From CAYLNM01 sp964385045 (GTDB lineage: Bacteria > Planctomycetota > Phycisphaerae > Phycisphaerales > SM1A02), in assembly GCA_964385045.1 (NCBI GenBank), contig CAYLNM010000018.1, forward strand, positions 1 to 49,138: a stretch of 49,138 nucleotides of DNA, given 5' to 3'. Of this stretch, positions 9,608 through 18,145 are shown in pieces. A program made the position numbers and the translations under genes. The stretch's first letter is position 1. Every line of letters begins with the position of its first letter. A model generated the notes under the pieces. The model had not been told where the DNA came from. It was given only the letters and a program-made list of their open reading frames with translations, and did not search any database.

Positions 9608-10578
9608 CGGGCCGACCTCCCCCGCGCGATCGCCGAGCGGCGGGCGAGGATGTAGGCCAGCGGCGGGCCGACGGGCTCGTGGGTGTCGACGCGCACGCAG
9701 TCGTAGCCGAACCCGGTGGCCATGCGGTCGAGCGCGTCGCAGTGGCGGCGGAGGGCCTCGAGGTAGCCGTCCCGCAGCCCGCGGGGATCGACGCGGAGGC
9801 GACCCTCGTTCTCCAGCCCCTCGAACGGCGCCGGCTCGTCGTACTCGAACCGCATCTCGGCCCGGTCGAGCGTCTGCACCATCACCACGTCGTGCCGCCG
9901 GTGGCGGAAGCGGGCGAGGGCGGTGCGGATCGTCTCGGGGTCGCCGAAGAAGTCGCTCATCCAGATGAAGAGGACGCGGTTGGTGACCTTGGACAGCACG
10001 AGGTCGGTGACCTTGCCGAAGTCGGTCTCGCGGTCGACCGGCTGCATCGTGAGGGCGGCCACCACCCGCCGCCACTGCTGCCGGGCGCTCGAGCGCGGCA
10101 CGCTCGCGAGCAGGTCGTCGGCGAGGACGGCCATGCCCAGGCGGTCGGACTGTCCGAGGCAGAGGTAGCCGAGGGCGACGGCGAGAGCCGAGGCGTGGTC
10201 GAACTTCGTCCACGTCCGTGCGCGGCGGCTCGCCTCGGTGCCGCCCCAGCCCGCCTTCACCGGCAGCGAGCCGAAGGCCATCGACGCCGAGGCGTCGACG
10301 AGCAGGACGACGTCGAGATTCGTCTCCTGCTGGTACTGCTTGATGTAGAGCTTGTCGCTGCGGCCCCAGGCCTTCCAGTCGAGGTGCTTGAGGTCCTCGC
10401 CCGGCGTGTACTGGCGGTACTCGGCGAACTCGACCGCCATGCCCTGGTAGGGCGAGCGGTGCATGCCGCTCATCACGCCCTCGACGATCATCTTCGCCCG
10501 CAGCTCGAAGGGAGCCAGCTGGCCGATGGTCTCGGGGGCGAGGTACGACTCGGCCCGGATGCCCTGCGCGTCGCTCAT
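9604..10578 (-). CDS. DUF58 domain protein (MoxR partner, VWA-like)
   Basis: 324 aa, soluble. The DUF58 core is clear: the Y-x-P-G-E-D-L-x-x-L-D-W-K segment (about 58-69) is followed by an integrin-like strand and the MIDAS motif D-A-S-A-S (95-99). DUF58 proteins are encoded next to MoxR AAA+ ATPases and are thought to be remodelled by them or to recruit their targets; that is family knowledge. The ATG lies 106 bp after the MoxR stop and the stop overlaps the next gene by four bases. Length is ordinary for the family. It has no membrane segments, unlike the next three proteins of the cluster. Confidence 0.9.
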   Translation of the reverse strand: MSDAQGIRAESYLAPETIGQLAPFELRAKMIVEGVMSGMHRSPYQGMAVEFAEYRQYTPGEDLKHLDWKAWGRSDKLYIKQYQQETNLDVVLLVDASASMAFGSLPVKAGWGGTEASRRARTWTKFDHASALAVALGYLCLGQSDRLGMAVLADDLLASVPRSSARQQWRRVVAALTMQPVDRETDFGKVTDLVLSKVTNRVLFIWMSDFFGDPETIRTALARFRHRRHDVVMVQTLDRAEMRFEYDEPAPFEGLENEGRLRVDPRGLRDGYLEALRRHCDALDRMATGFGYDCVRVDTHEPVGPPLAYILARRSAIARGRSAR

Positions 10579-10684
10579 CGGAAGGGGACGTCCGCGGGTC
10601 GGGGGAGCGGGAGCGGATGCGGCGGACGCGGCGCGAGCGAGCGCCGGCGACCGGCCGCGACGAGCGCGAGCCGCACGGCCCGCC

Positions 10685-11821
<1,137 letters not shown>

Positions 11822-11974
11822 CGGGATCTCCGGGCGGGGGGCCGGGGAGGCGGCGAGCCGGCGAAGGGCCGGGCGACGGCGATCCCGGGAGGATCCTACC
11901 CCTCGCCCGAACCGCCGGATGCAGTGTCGGCTCGACGCCGGGGCGGCGTGACGAGCGACCCGGGCCGGGACGAG

Positions 11975-11983
11975 TTGTCCACA
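11975..11983 (+). promoter_or_regulatory. DnaA-box-like 9-mer
   Basis: TTGTCCACA. It matches the high-GC (Streptomyces-type) DnaA box exactly and the general consensus at eight of nine positions. It sits 154 bp upstream of moxR and about 2 kb from dnaA. Confidence 0.45.
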
Positions 11984-12060
11984 CGCTCGGCGGCACCCCC
12001 GTCGGCGACCCGTGAGCGACCGGGGCGGCCCCCGCGGTCGGCTCGACACGGAGAGCGTCC

Positions 12061-12086
12061 AGAGAGAGTTCTCATCATCTCTCTCT
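12061..12086. repeat. Inverted repeat AGAGAGAG / CTCTCTCT
   Basis: Eight-base arms at 12061-12068 and 12079-12086 are separated by ten bases. The low-GC purine/pyrimidine character is unlike anything nearby. It could be an operator or a structured leader element; position alone does not decide. Confidence 0.5.
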
Positions 12087-12382
12087 CGTAGAGGGCTCTG
12101 TCGCGCTGTGGACTGTTCCCAGGATGCGCCACAAGCCCATTCGCGGAAGGCGTTTGCGGGGAGTCAAGCCGTGTGCACCACCTGTGGCGAGCGCTGGCGC
12201 CGTCCTCGCGCGCCCTGACGCCGCCGAGCGGGGCCTCGGCCGGGGGCGTCGCCGGGCGGCCGCGCGCGGCCGATGGCGCCGACACGGGCGCGCGCGGGCG
12301 GCACAGGCAGTCCACCCTGTTGCGCGGCGCGTTCTGGGGGGTGATCGGCGCGATACTGCGGGTTCGAGGCGGCGCCGACGGC

Positions 12383-13249
12383 TCAGCCGAGGTGCGTTCG
12401 GGCCGCGGCCCGTCGCGCCGTCACCTGCGCTCGGTGCCGCCGCGCGATGAAGGTCGCGCCGAGGACCGCCGTCACGACCCCGGTCCCACCCGCGAGGAGC
12501 CGGGTCGCGCGGCTCCGGTCCGGATGGAGCCCCGCCGACACCTGGCCGGTCCCGGCGAATCCGGGCGTCGGGACGCCGACGACGCCGTCCGTGCGGAGCG
12601 ACGTCGTGGCCACGCGGTGGATGTCGGTCAGCTCGGTCCGCAGGACCGGGTCGGAGGGGTCGAGGCCGATCCGCCGCCCCCAGTCGAGGACGGTCTCGAG
12701 GGCGAGCTCCTCCTCGGTCACGATGGGGTCGCCGAGCAGGGGGCCGTTGCCCGGGCCGGCGGCGTCGCGCGCGGCCGGACGAACGCGGAGCGGCCGCGAG
12801 CGGCGGCCGTCGTTCCACCGGATCCGCAGGCAGTGGGCGGTGAAGCGGAGGCGACCGCCCCGCTCGATCTGGTCGCCCTCGATCGAGACCGAGGCGTAGG
12901 CCCCCGAGGCGGGGCCCGTGAGCGTCAGTCGGCGCTCGAGCCGTCGTCCGTCGTCCGCGCTCGCGAGCACGTGTCCGGCGGCCGTGGCGACGCCCGTCGC
13001 GACCGCGAGCCAGAGCACGCACGCCACGGCGATGCGGCGGCGGGGGATCGCGGTCCGCCCCATCGCCGGCGTGAGCATGCCGACGTCCAGGAGCTCGGCT
13101 CCGCACTCCGGGCAGCGATCGCCGGTCGCGGTCCGGACGTCGTGGCCGCAGCGGCCGCAGGACGGGGCCGCGACGGTCCGCCGGGAGGACCACCACCAGC
13201 CGAGGGGCAGGGCGGCGGCGAGCAGCACCAGTGCGGTCGCGACGGTCAT
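12383..13249 (-). CDS. Zinc-ribbon membrane protein B (unknown function)
   Basis: 288 aa. An N-terminal membrane helix (about 3-20) is followed directly by a four-cysteine zinc ribbon (C31-x2-C34 ... C46-x2-C49), a second helix (about 66-88), a roughly 150-residue extracytoplasmic region, and a last helix near 250-270 ending in a basic tail. The ATG overlaps the stop of the upstream zinc-ribbon gene by four bases (ATGA), so the two are probably made together. This zinc ribbon next to a membrane helix is a recurrent Phycisphaerae arrangement; the biochemical role is not known. I see no enzyme motif. The frame stays open upstream to 14014, but that part is the shadow of the neighbouring gene. 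Confidence 0.7.
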   Translation of the reverse strand: MTVATALVLLAAALPLGWWWSSRRTVAAPSCGRCGHDVRTATGDRCPECGAELLDVGMLTPAMGRTAIPRRRIAVACVLWLAVATGVATAAGHVLASADDGRRLERRLTLTGPASGAYASVSIEGDQIERGGRLRFTAHCLRIRWNDGRRSRPLRVRPAARDAAGPGNGPLLGDPIVTEEELALETVLDWGRRIGLDPSDPVLRTELTDIHRVATTSLRTDGVVGVPTPGFAGTGQVSAGLHPDRSRATRLLAGGTGVVTAVLGATFIARRHRAQVTARRAAARTHLG

Positions 13250-13908
13250 GGATGCCTCGGGGCGGCGAGGTCCCGGCCGAGCGCCGGTTCGCCGCATTCG
13301 GAGCAGACGGTCGACTCGAGTGGGTGGCCGCACGCCCGGCACGATCGGCTGTCCATCCCGAACACGCGGTCCGAGAGCCGGTCGGCGATGCGGCCGGACA
13401 TGGCGACGAGGCCCACGCCCCCCGCGGCGAGCAGCAGCGAGATCGACGACCCGATCGCGACGACCGCGGTCCGGGTCGACGTCGCCATCCCGGTCAGACT
13501 CGTGCCGGCATCGATGAACGGCATGAGGAAGGCGAGCGCCGCGGCCGACCATCCGAGGAGCGCGAGCCCGCTGAGGATGACGAGCGCGAGAAGTCGCCTC
13601 GCGAGTGCCACGCGGCGCTCCGTCGTGGAGCAGAGGGCGAGCCCGAGCACCACGCCCGTGAGGACCGCACCCGAGAGGACCGAGAGCGTGAACGGCAGCA
13701 TGACGGTGGTGTCCTGCCACGGGACCGGCTCGGCGACGCCGACCATCACGGCATCGAGACCTTCGGCGACCAGCCCGATCGGCGACGCGCAGCACGAGGT
13801 CGTCCCGACGACGAGGCCGACGCCGAGGAGACGACGGTACCGACTCGCAGTCGGTCGCCGGCTGTCGTCTGCCATCTCTCGTGCGTGAGCCATCGGAGTG
13901 GGCGCCAT
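13246..13908 (-). CDS. Four-helix membrane protein with C-terminal zinc ribbon A
   Basis: 220 aa. About four hydrophobic segments (roughly 26-50, 68-92, 103-130 and 143-170) precede a C-terminal zinc ribbon with C190-x2-C193 and C202-x2-C205. The topology would put the ribbon in the cytoplasm if the N-terminus is cytoplasmic. Start choice is uncertain: ATGs at 13908, 13893 and 13875 are all possible and none has a strong ribosome binding site. The gene begins 74 bp after the dnaA stop on the same strand and overlaps the next gene, so a dnaA-led transcript could include both. Function unknown. Confidence 0.7.
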   Translation of the reverse strand: MAPTPMAHAREMADDSRRPTASRYRRLLGVGLVVGTTSCCASPIGLVAEGLDAVMVGVAEPVPWQDTTVMLPFTLSVLSGAVLTGVVLGLALCSTTERRVALARRLLALVILSGLALLGWSAAALAFLMPFIDAGTSLTGMATSTRTAVVAIGSSISLLLAAGGVGLVAMSGRIADRLSDRVFGMDSRSCRACGHPLESTVCSECGEPALGRDLAAPRHP

Positions 13909-13982
13909 GCCTCACGTGGACGGTTCGCGGGCGACGCGATGCCACCGGTCGCCCCGTCGGTCCGTCGGCCCGTCGGCCCGCG

Positions 13983-15470
13983 TCAGCCCGCGTTCGCGGG
14001 CGCCGAGCGTCCATCGCTGATGAGCATCTCGAGCCGCCGGACGTCCTCGGCCAGCGCCTCGTCGCCGGTCTGCTTCGACTCGATCTGCTTCACCGCGTGC
14101 ATGACGGTGGTGTGGTCGCGGCCGCCGAAGTAGCCGCCGATCTCCTCGAGGCTGTACCGCGTGTGGCGGCGGGCGAGGAACATGCCGATCTGCCGCGGCA
14201 GGGCGATCGACTTGTGCTTGCGGCGCGAGAGCAGGTCCGGCAGCTTCAGGTCGTAGTAGCGGGCGACCGCCTCGATGATCTGCTGCACGTTCGGCTGGCT
14301 CGACTGGCCGCTCTCCTCCTGGTCGCCGAGGGCCTGGCGGGCGAGCTGGAGGGTGATCGGCACCTCGTCGAGGGCGGCGAGTCCCTGGACGCGGATGATC
14401 GCCCCCTCGAGCTCGCGGATGTTGGTGTCGAAGCGGGCCGCGATGTAGGTCGAGACCTCGTCCGGCATCGCGATCCCGCGCATGCGGGCCTTGCTGCGGA
14501 CGATCTCGACCCGCGTCTCGAAGCACGGCCGGTCGATGCGGGCGACGAGGCCGCAGTTGAAGCGGCTGGAGAGCCGCTCCTCGAGCTCGGGGATCTCGTT
14601 CGGCGGGGCGTCGGAGGAGAGCACGATCTGCCGCCCGTGCTGGAACAGGGCGTTGAACGTGTGGAAGAACTCCTCCTGCGTCTGCTCGCGGCGGGCGAGG
14701 TCGTGGATGTCGTCGACGACGAGGATGTCCACGTTGCGGAACTTGTGGCGGAAGGAGTGCATCCGCCCCTCCTGCACCGCCCGCAGGAACTCGGTCGTGA
14801 AGTCCTCGCAGGACAGGTACGCGATCCGCGTCTCGGGACGGGCCTCGATCGTCGCCCGGCAGATGGCCGAGAGCAGGTGCGTCTTGCCGAGGCCGACGCC
14901 ACCGTGCAGGAACAGCGGGTTGTAGGCCTTGCCGGGCATGCGGCTGACCGCGATCGCGGCCGCGTGCGCGAGCCGGTTGTCGGGGCCGACGATGAAGGTG
15001 TCGAAGGCGTAGTCGGGCGAGAGCACCAGCTCGTGGTCGTCGCCGGGCGCCAGGCCCACCGACGCGGGGACGTCGCCGCGGACGGTGGCGTCGGCGGGGC
15101 GGGCGGCGGTGCCGTCGGCGGCCGACGGGGCCGAGGCGCCGGCGACGGCGCCGGCCGCAGCGCCCGCGGTGCCGTCGCTCGCGGTGCCGTTGACGGCGGG
15201 GCGGGCGGCGACGCCGCTCACGTCACCGGGGCCGACGAACTCGATCGACACGAGCCGTTCGGTCGCCACCTGGGCGGCCTCGCGGAACTGCTCGGTGCAG
15301 CAGCGGCGCAGGAACTTGAGCTGCACCTCCTCGTGGACCATCAGCACCAGCGTGCCGTCGCGGACCTCGATCGGATCGATGTACTCGAACCACTGGCGGC
15401 AGATCTCCGGGTGGGCCTTCCGGAGGTGGCCGAGCAGCTTGTCCTTGACGCGTGGGTCGGGTCCCGTCAT
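13983..15470 (-). CDS. dnaA: Chromosomal replication initiator protein DnaA
   Basis: 495 aa, complete. Domain I (1-80) is followed by an Ala/Gly/Thr-rich linker (about 85-140). The AAA+ domain III has Walker A G-G-V-G-L-G-K-T (190-197), Walker B I-L-V-V-D-D (249-254) and a sensor/arginine-finger region near S-S-R-F-N-C-G. Domain IV carries the DnaA signature G-G-R-D-H-T-T-V-M-H-A. It initiates replication by binding DnaA boxes and melting oriC. The ATG at 15470 is preceded by GAGGGAAG at good spacing. The 850 bp upstream hold a TTGACG-18-TATGCT promoter and DnaA-box-like sites, consistent with autoregulation and a nearby origin. dnaN is not adjacent, unlike the classical dnaA-dnaN order; two zinc-ribbon membrane genes follow instead. 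Confidence 0.98.
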   Translation of the reverse strand: MTGPDPRVKDKLLGHLRKAHPEICRQWFEYIDPIEVRDGTLVLMVHEEVQLKFLRRCCTEQFREAAQVATERLVSIEFVGPGDVSGVAARPAVNGTASDGTAGAAAGAVAGASAPSAADGTAARPADATVRGDVPASVGLAPGDDHELVLSPDYAFDTFIVGPDNRLAHAAAIAVSRMPGKAYNPLFLHGGVGLGKTHLLSAICRATIEARPETRIAYLSCEDFTTEFLRAVQEGRMHSFRHKFRNVDILVVDDIHDLARREQTQEEFFHTFNALFQHGRQIVLSSDAPPNEIPELEERLSSRFNCGLVARIDRPCFETRVEIVRSKARMRGIAMPDEVSTYIAARFDTNIRELEGAIIRVQGLAALDEVPITLQLARQALGDQEESGQSSQPNVQQIIEAVARYYDLKLPDLLSRRKHKSIALPRQIGMFLARRHTRYSLEEIGGYFGGRDHTTVMHAVKQIESKQTGDEALAEDVRRLEMLISDGRSAPANAG

Positions 15471-15733
15471 CGCCGCTTCCCTCGGGCTCTCGGTCGACTC
15501 GTCGGACCGCCCCCCGGCGGGCGGCCGGCACGGTGGGCGGGCCGGCGGACGATCGACGCGATCGGCGCGACGTCCGCCTCCGGTCCGCGGTCCCGGTCGC
15601 CGTCATGGCGAGCCGTCGTGCGGTCCGGGGGAATCGACCCCCATTCCCCCACCGGGGAACCTCGCGGGGAACCAACTCCCGTGCGTGCTTCCCGGCCGCT
15701 GCCCCCCAACGTGCATCGGGCCGGAACGGGCCG

Positions 15734-15763
15734 AGCATACCGGCCCCCCGTGACAGGCGTCAA
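15734..15763 (-). promoter_or_regulatory. Predicted sigma70-type promoter of dnaA
   Basis: On the minus strand the -35 hexamer TTGACG (15758-15763) and -10 hexamer TATGCT (15734-15739) are separated by 18 bp. This is the best two-box promoter in the window. It would give a leader of roughly 255 nt before the dnaA ATG. Confidence 0.55.
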
Positions 15764-15844
15764 CAATCGACTCGGCGCGCCGACGCCGGTCGAAATCGCG
15801 GCTCACGTCGATGCAAGTGGGGTTCGAGGCGGTGCTTGCGAGCG

Positions 15845-15864
15845 CTGTGCACATCGTGTCCACA
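15845..15864. promoter_or_regulatory. Pair of DnaA-box-like 9-mers
   Basis: CTGTGCACA (15845-15853; its core TGTGCACA is self-complementary) and GTGTCCACA (15856-15864) are two bases apart. Each matches the general TTATNCACA consensus at seven positions. They lie about 80 bp upstream of the predicted dnaA -35 box. Confidence 0.4.
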
Positions 15865-16140
15865 TGGGAATTCGACGCCGCTCCGCCCCGGCGGCCCGGC
15901 GTCCATGGCGCGTCTCCGGCGCGAGGTCGGCGCGTCCCGGTCGACGTCGTCGGGGACCGCGGGGACCCGTGTCGTCCCGCCCGGACTCGCGCGAATCGGC
16001 GCAGACCCCGGCGGACCCCCTGCGGACCCCCTGCGGACCCCGTGTGGACCCAGGCGGACGACGCCGGACGGCGCGGAACCGGACGGACAGGCGGCGGACG
16101 GTGGCGGGCCCCAGTTGGATGGCGTGGGCCGCGGGGACCG

Positions 16141-16307
16141 GAGCGCACCGGAGCGGGGCCAGGCGGACGGCGCCGGACGGCACGGATCCGTGCCGACGGT
16201 GGCGGAGGGCGGGGAGCGGGGGAGCGGGAAGCGGGGAGCGGCCGACGGTGTGGAGCGGAGCGCACCGGAGCGGGGCCAGGCGGACGGTGCCGGACGGCAC
16301 GGATCCG
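16141..16307. repeat. 50-bp direct repeat upstream of dnaA
   Basis: Copies at 16141-16190 and 16258-16307 differ at one position (C at 16171, T at 16288) and are spaced 117 bp start to start. Each contains GGACGG motifs and ends in GGATCCG. The DnaA-box-like CGCTCCACA (minus) overlaps the left border of copy 2. Confidence 0.85.
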
Positions 16308-16320
16308 CACGAACCGGGAG

Positions 16321-17235
16321 TCAGTCGCGGTCACCCGCCACGTCGGCGGTCTGCCGTTCGTAGCGGGCGCGATTCGCGCGGTGGTCCATCAGCAGGTGGA
16401 CGCGGGCGAGGTCCTGCTCGGAGAGGCGGCTCTTGAGGATCTGGTGGACCCGGCCCAGGTTCGTCCGGCGGCTGAGGTGCGTCAGGATCACCAGATCGGC
16501 CTCCCAGACCTCGAGCAGCCGCACGATGTCCTCGACGTGCAGGTGCTTGCCGAGGGCGGCCCGCTCTCGATGGTCCGGCTCGAAGAAGGTGCACTCGCTG
16601 ATCACGACCTTCGCCTTGGCGAACTCGTCGCGGTAGAGCGCGGGGGCGTGCTGGGTGTCCCCGGTGTAGGCCACCAGCGGGATCTCCAGCGTGTGCGTGA
16701 TCTCGACGCCCTGCTTCTTCAGGTCGCGGAGTCGCTCCTGAGGCTGGTCCCGTAGCTCCGGCCGAAGCTTGGAGCGGTACTCGACGAGGGCGTATCCGAG
16801 CGACGGGCCGGTGTGCGCGACCTCGATCGCGCGAAGCGCCACATCGGGCTTGATGCGGAGCTCGGCCTCGTGGGCGAGCGGCACGATGTGGAAGGGCGTC
16901 TTCTGCCGCTCGAGCTCCTGCCAGCTCTCCATCATGCCGCGAATCGGGCCGTCGAGGTCGGGATGGCAGGTGACCGTGCCGACGCCCATCTTCTGGAACA
17001 TGCGCTGGCTGAAGTAGTACGGCAGCCCTCCCACGTGGTCCATGTGGCCGTGGCTGAGGGCGATGAACGGGCTGCTGAGCGCGAACCGCGGGCACGTGCC
17101 CATGTCGAAGCACACGTCGAGCTCGGGCACCTGGATGACGGTCTGCTCGCCCGCGATGCTGTAGCCCTGCACGCGGAAGGGCGGGACGAACAGGAACCCG
17201 GGCGCCCCCGCGGACGGGGGCATCTTCGGGAGCAT
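16321..17235 (-). CDS. RNase Z-like metallo-beta-lactamase-fold hydrolase
   Basis: 304 aa. The metallo-beta-lactamase core is clear: H-G-H-M-D-H (62-67) lies in the L-S-H-G-H-M-D-H-V-G-G-L context that is typical of RNase Z and related phosphodiesterases, and a later A-Y-T-G-D-T-Q and V-I-S-E-C-T-F segment supplies further metal ligands. A tRNA 3'-end nuclease role is possible, but the RNase Z exosite is not obvious, so I leave the substrate open. The start at 17235 is chosen for GGAGAG six bases upstream; the frame is open further upstream. TACCAT at 17290-17295 (minus) is a -10 candidate. The gene stops at the edge of the candidate origin region and may be read towards dnaA. Confidence 0.85.
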   Translation of the reverse strand: MLPKMPPSAGAPGFLFVPPFRVQGYSIAGEQTVIQVPELDVCFDMGTCPRFALSSPFIALSHGHMDHVGGLPYYFSQRMFQKMGVGTVTCHPDLDGPIRGMMESWQELERQKTPFHIVPLAHEAELRIKPDVALRAIEVAHTGPSLGYALVEYRSKLRPELRDQPQERLRDLKKQGVEITHTLEIPLVAYTGDTQHAPALYRDEFAKAKVVISECTFFEPDHRERAALGKHLHVEDIVRLLEVWEADLVILTHLSRRTNLGRVHQILKSRLSEQDLARVHLLMDHRANRARYERQTADVAGDRD

Positions 17236-17558
17236 GGTGGACTCTCCATCGACCAGGCTTTCACCCGGCCGGGCGGTAGGAAGCGAGCAATGGTAGCACG
17301 ATCCCGACCGTCCTCTCCGCGAGCGGCCGATCGGCCGCCGGCCGACACCGCGCCCACCGGGCCAGCCCGGCGATGCGGCCGGCGGGGTTCGGCGGGGACC
17401 TGCACGACCGGACGGTGGTCGGCGGTGCCCGCCGGGCCCGCGCGGCACCTGCGCGGCCACCGGCTCGTCGGCGGCCGGGGATTCGCCGGCAGCGCGAGAT
17501 TCCCTCCGGATGGTCGCCGCGGCGAAAGCCGCTCCCCGGCCCGGCCGATGACGCGGGC
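17236..17558. other. Divergent intergenic region, RNase Z-like / HPt
   Basis: 323 bp. On the minus strand TACCAT (17290-17295) is a possible -10 for the hydrolase. On the plus strand I see no -10 or ribosome binding site for the HPt gene. No repeats or hairpins stand out. Confidence 0.4.
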
Positions 17559-17894
17559 ATGAGTCACGATCCGACCAACGGCGGGTCGGCCACCGAGCCG
17601 ATCCGGAGCGAGTTCGCCGACGACGAGGACATGGCCGAGCTGGTCGAGTTCTTCGTCGGAGAGATGTCGGACCGCATCGCCGCGATCGAGGCTGCGGTCG
17701 ACGCCGGCGACGCCGACCGGCTCGCGACCCTCGCCCATCAGCTCAAGGGTGCGGCCGGCGGCTACGGCTTCCCGTCGCTGAGCGAGGTGGCCGCGATCCT
17801 CGAGAAGGCGGTCCGCTACGACGCCCGCCCGATCGAGCAGGTCAACGCCGAGGTGCAGGAGCTCATCGACACCTGCCGCCGCGTCACGGCCTGA
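17559..17894 (+). CDS. Orphan histidine phosphotransfer (HPt) domain protein
   Basis: 111 aa, a single HPt four-helix domain. The phosphoryl-accepting histidine is His60 in A-H-Q-L-K-G-A-A-G-G-Y-G-F, which matches the H-x-L-K-G-x-A-x-x-x-G family motif closely. Such proteins relay phosphate between the receiver of a hybrid kinase and a response regulator. No kinase or receiver gene is near, so the partners are encoded elsewhere. The ATG at 17559 is the only sensible start, but no Shine-Dalgarno sequence precedes it. It is convergent with the polyprenyl synthase gene. Confidence 0.88.
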   Translation: MSHDPTNGGSATEPIRSEFADDEDMAELVEFFVGEMSDRIAAIEAAVDAGDADRLATLAHQLKGAAGGYGFPSLSEVAAILEKAVRYDARPIEQVNAEVQELIDTCRRVTA

Positions 17895-18055
17895 GGCTCG
17901 CCGCGGCGACCACGGCGACCGCGTCGGGGCGCCGTCGCCGCGAGCGCCACGGCCGCCGACGCCGCCACCCCCGCATCACCGGACGCCCGCCGACGGCCCG
18001 TCCCGTCGACGGGAGATGTCGTGCGCGGATCGCTCGGCGGCCGGCGCCGACCTTC

Positions 18056-18085
18056 GCCCGGCCGGCCCGGATCGGCTGGCCGGGC
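18056..18085. terminator. Hairpin between convergent genes
   Basis: Twelve-base arms GCCCGGCCGGCC (18056-18067) and GGCTGGCCGGGC (18074-18085) pair with one G-U and a six-base loop. It lies between the HPt and polyprenyl synthase stops, where a bidirectional terminator is expected, but neither side has a T tract. Confidence 0.3.
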
Positions 18086-18145
18086 TGGCCGCATCCGCCT
18101 CGTCGGTCGCGCGTGCCGCGTGCCCCCTGCTGCCGTCGCGGGGTC

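Larger units (their letters stand above)
11822..12382. other. 561-bp gene-free region upstream of moxR with DnaA-box-like sites
   Basis: This stretch has no supported gene and is visibly less GC-rich around 12055-12180. It contains TTGTCCACA at 11975-11983, an exact match to the DnaA box preferred in high-GC actinobacteria and 8 of 9 to the E. coli consensus. A second copy of the TCCACA core reads CAGTCCACA on the minus strand (12107-12115). An inverted repeat AGAGAGAG/CTCTCTCT lies at 12061-12086. It probably holds the moxR operon promoter and may bind DnaA. Confidence 0.45.
15471..16320. other. Candidate oriC / dnaA upstream region
   Basis: 850 bp without a supported gene between dnaA and the RNase Z-like gene. 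It contains a strong sigma70-like promoter facing dnaA (15734-15763) and four 9-mers with a DnaA-box core: CTGTGCACA (15845-15853), GTGTCCACA (15856-15864), GGGTCCACA on the minus strand (16043-16051) and CGCTCCACA on the minus strand (16249-16257). It also has a short tandem GCGGACCCCCT array around 16010-16052 and a 50-bp direct repeat. Lower GC is seen only at about 15755-15870. An origin next to dnaA is common in bacteria; the assignment here is inference because no long AT-rich unwinding element is visible. Confidence 0.45.

Noticed and set aside
4200..9968. 1922-aa plus-strand open frame, the longest in the window
   Set aside because: It covers the whole Bat cluster antisense, while the minus strand has MIDAS motifs and 4-base overlaps. 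The translation has no domain and is Arg/Pro/Ser-rich.
9608..10213. Upstream extension of the BatA-like frame
   Set aside because: The added residues are Arg/Pro-rich shadow of DUF58; the BatA N-terminal helix begins at the GTG that overlaps the DUF58 stop.
12173..13888. 571-aa plus-strand open frame opposite the zinc-ribbon genes
   Set aside because: It is antisense to two genes that show zinc-ribbon cysteines, membrane helices and an ATGA overlap. Its own translation is Arg/Gly/Asp-rich with no motif.
15811..16755. ORFs across the candidate origin region
   Set aside because: All are Arg/Gly/Pro/Thr-rich products of repeat DNA with no ribosome binding site; several overlap the RNase Z-like gene in the wrong frame.
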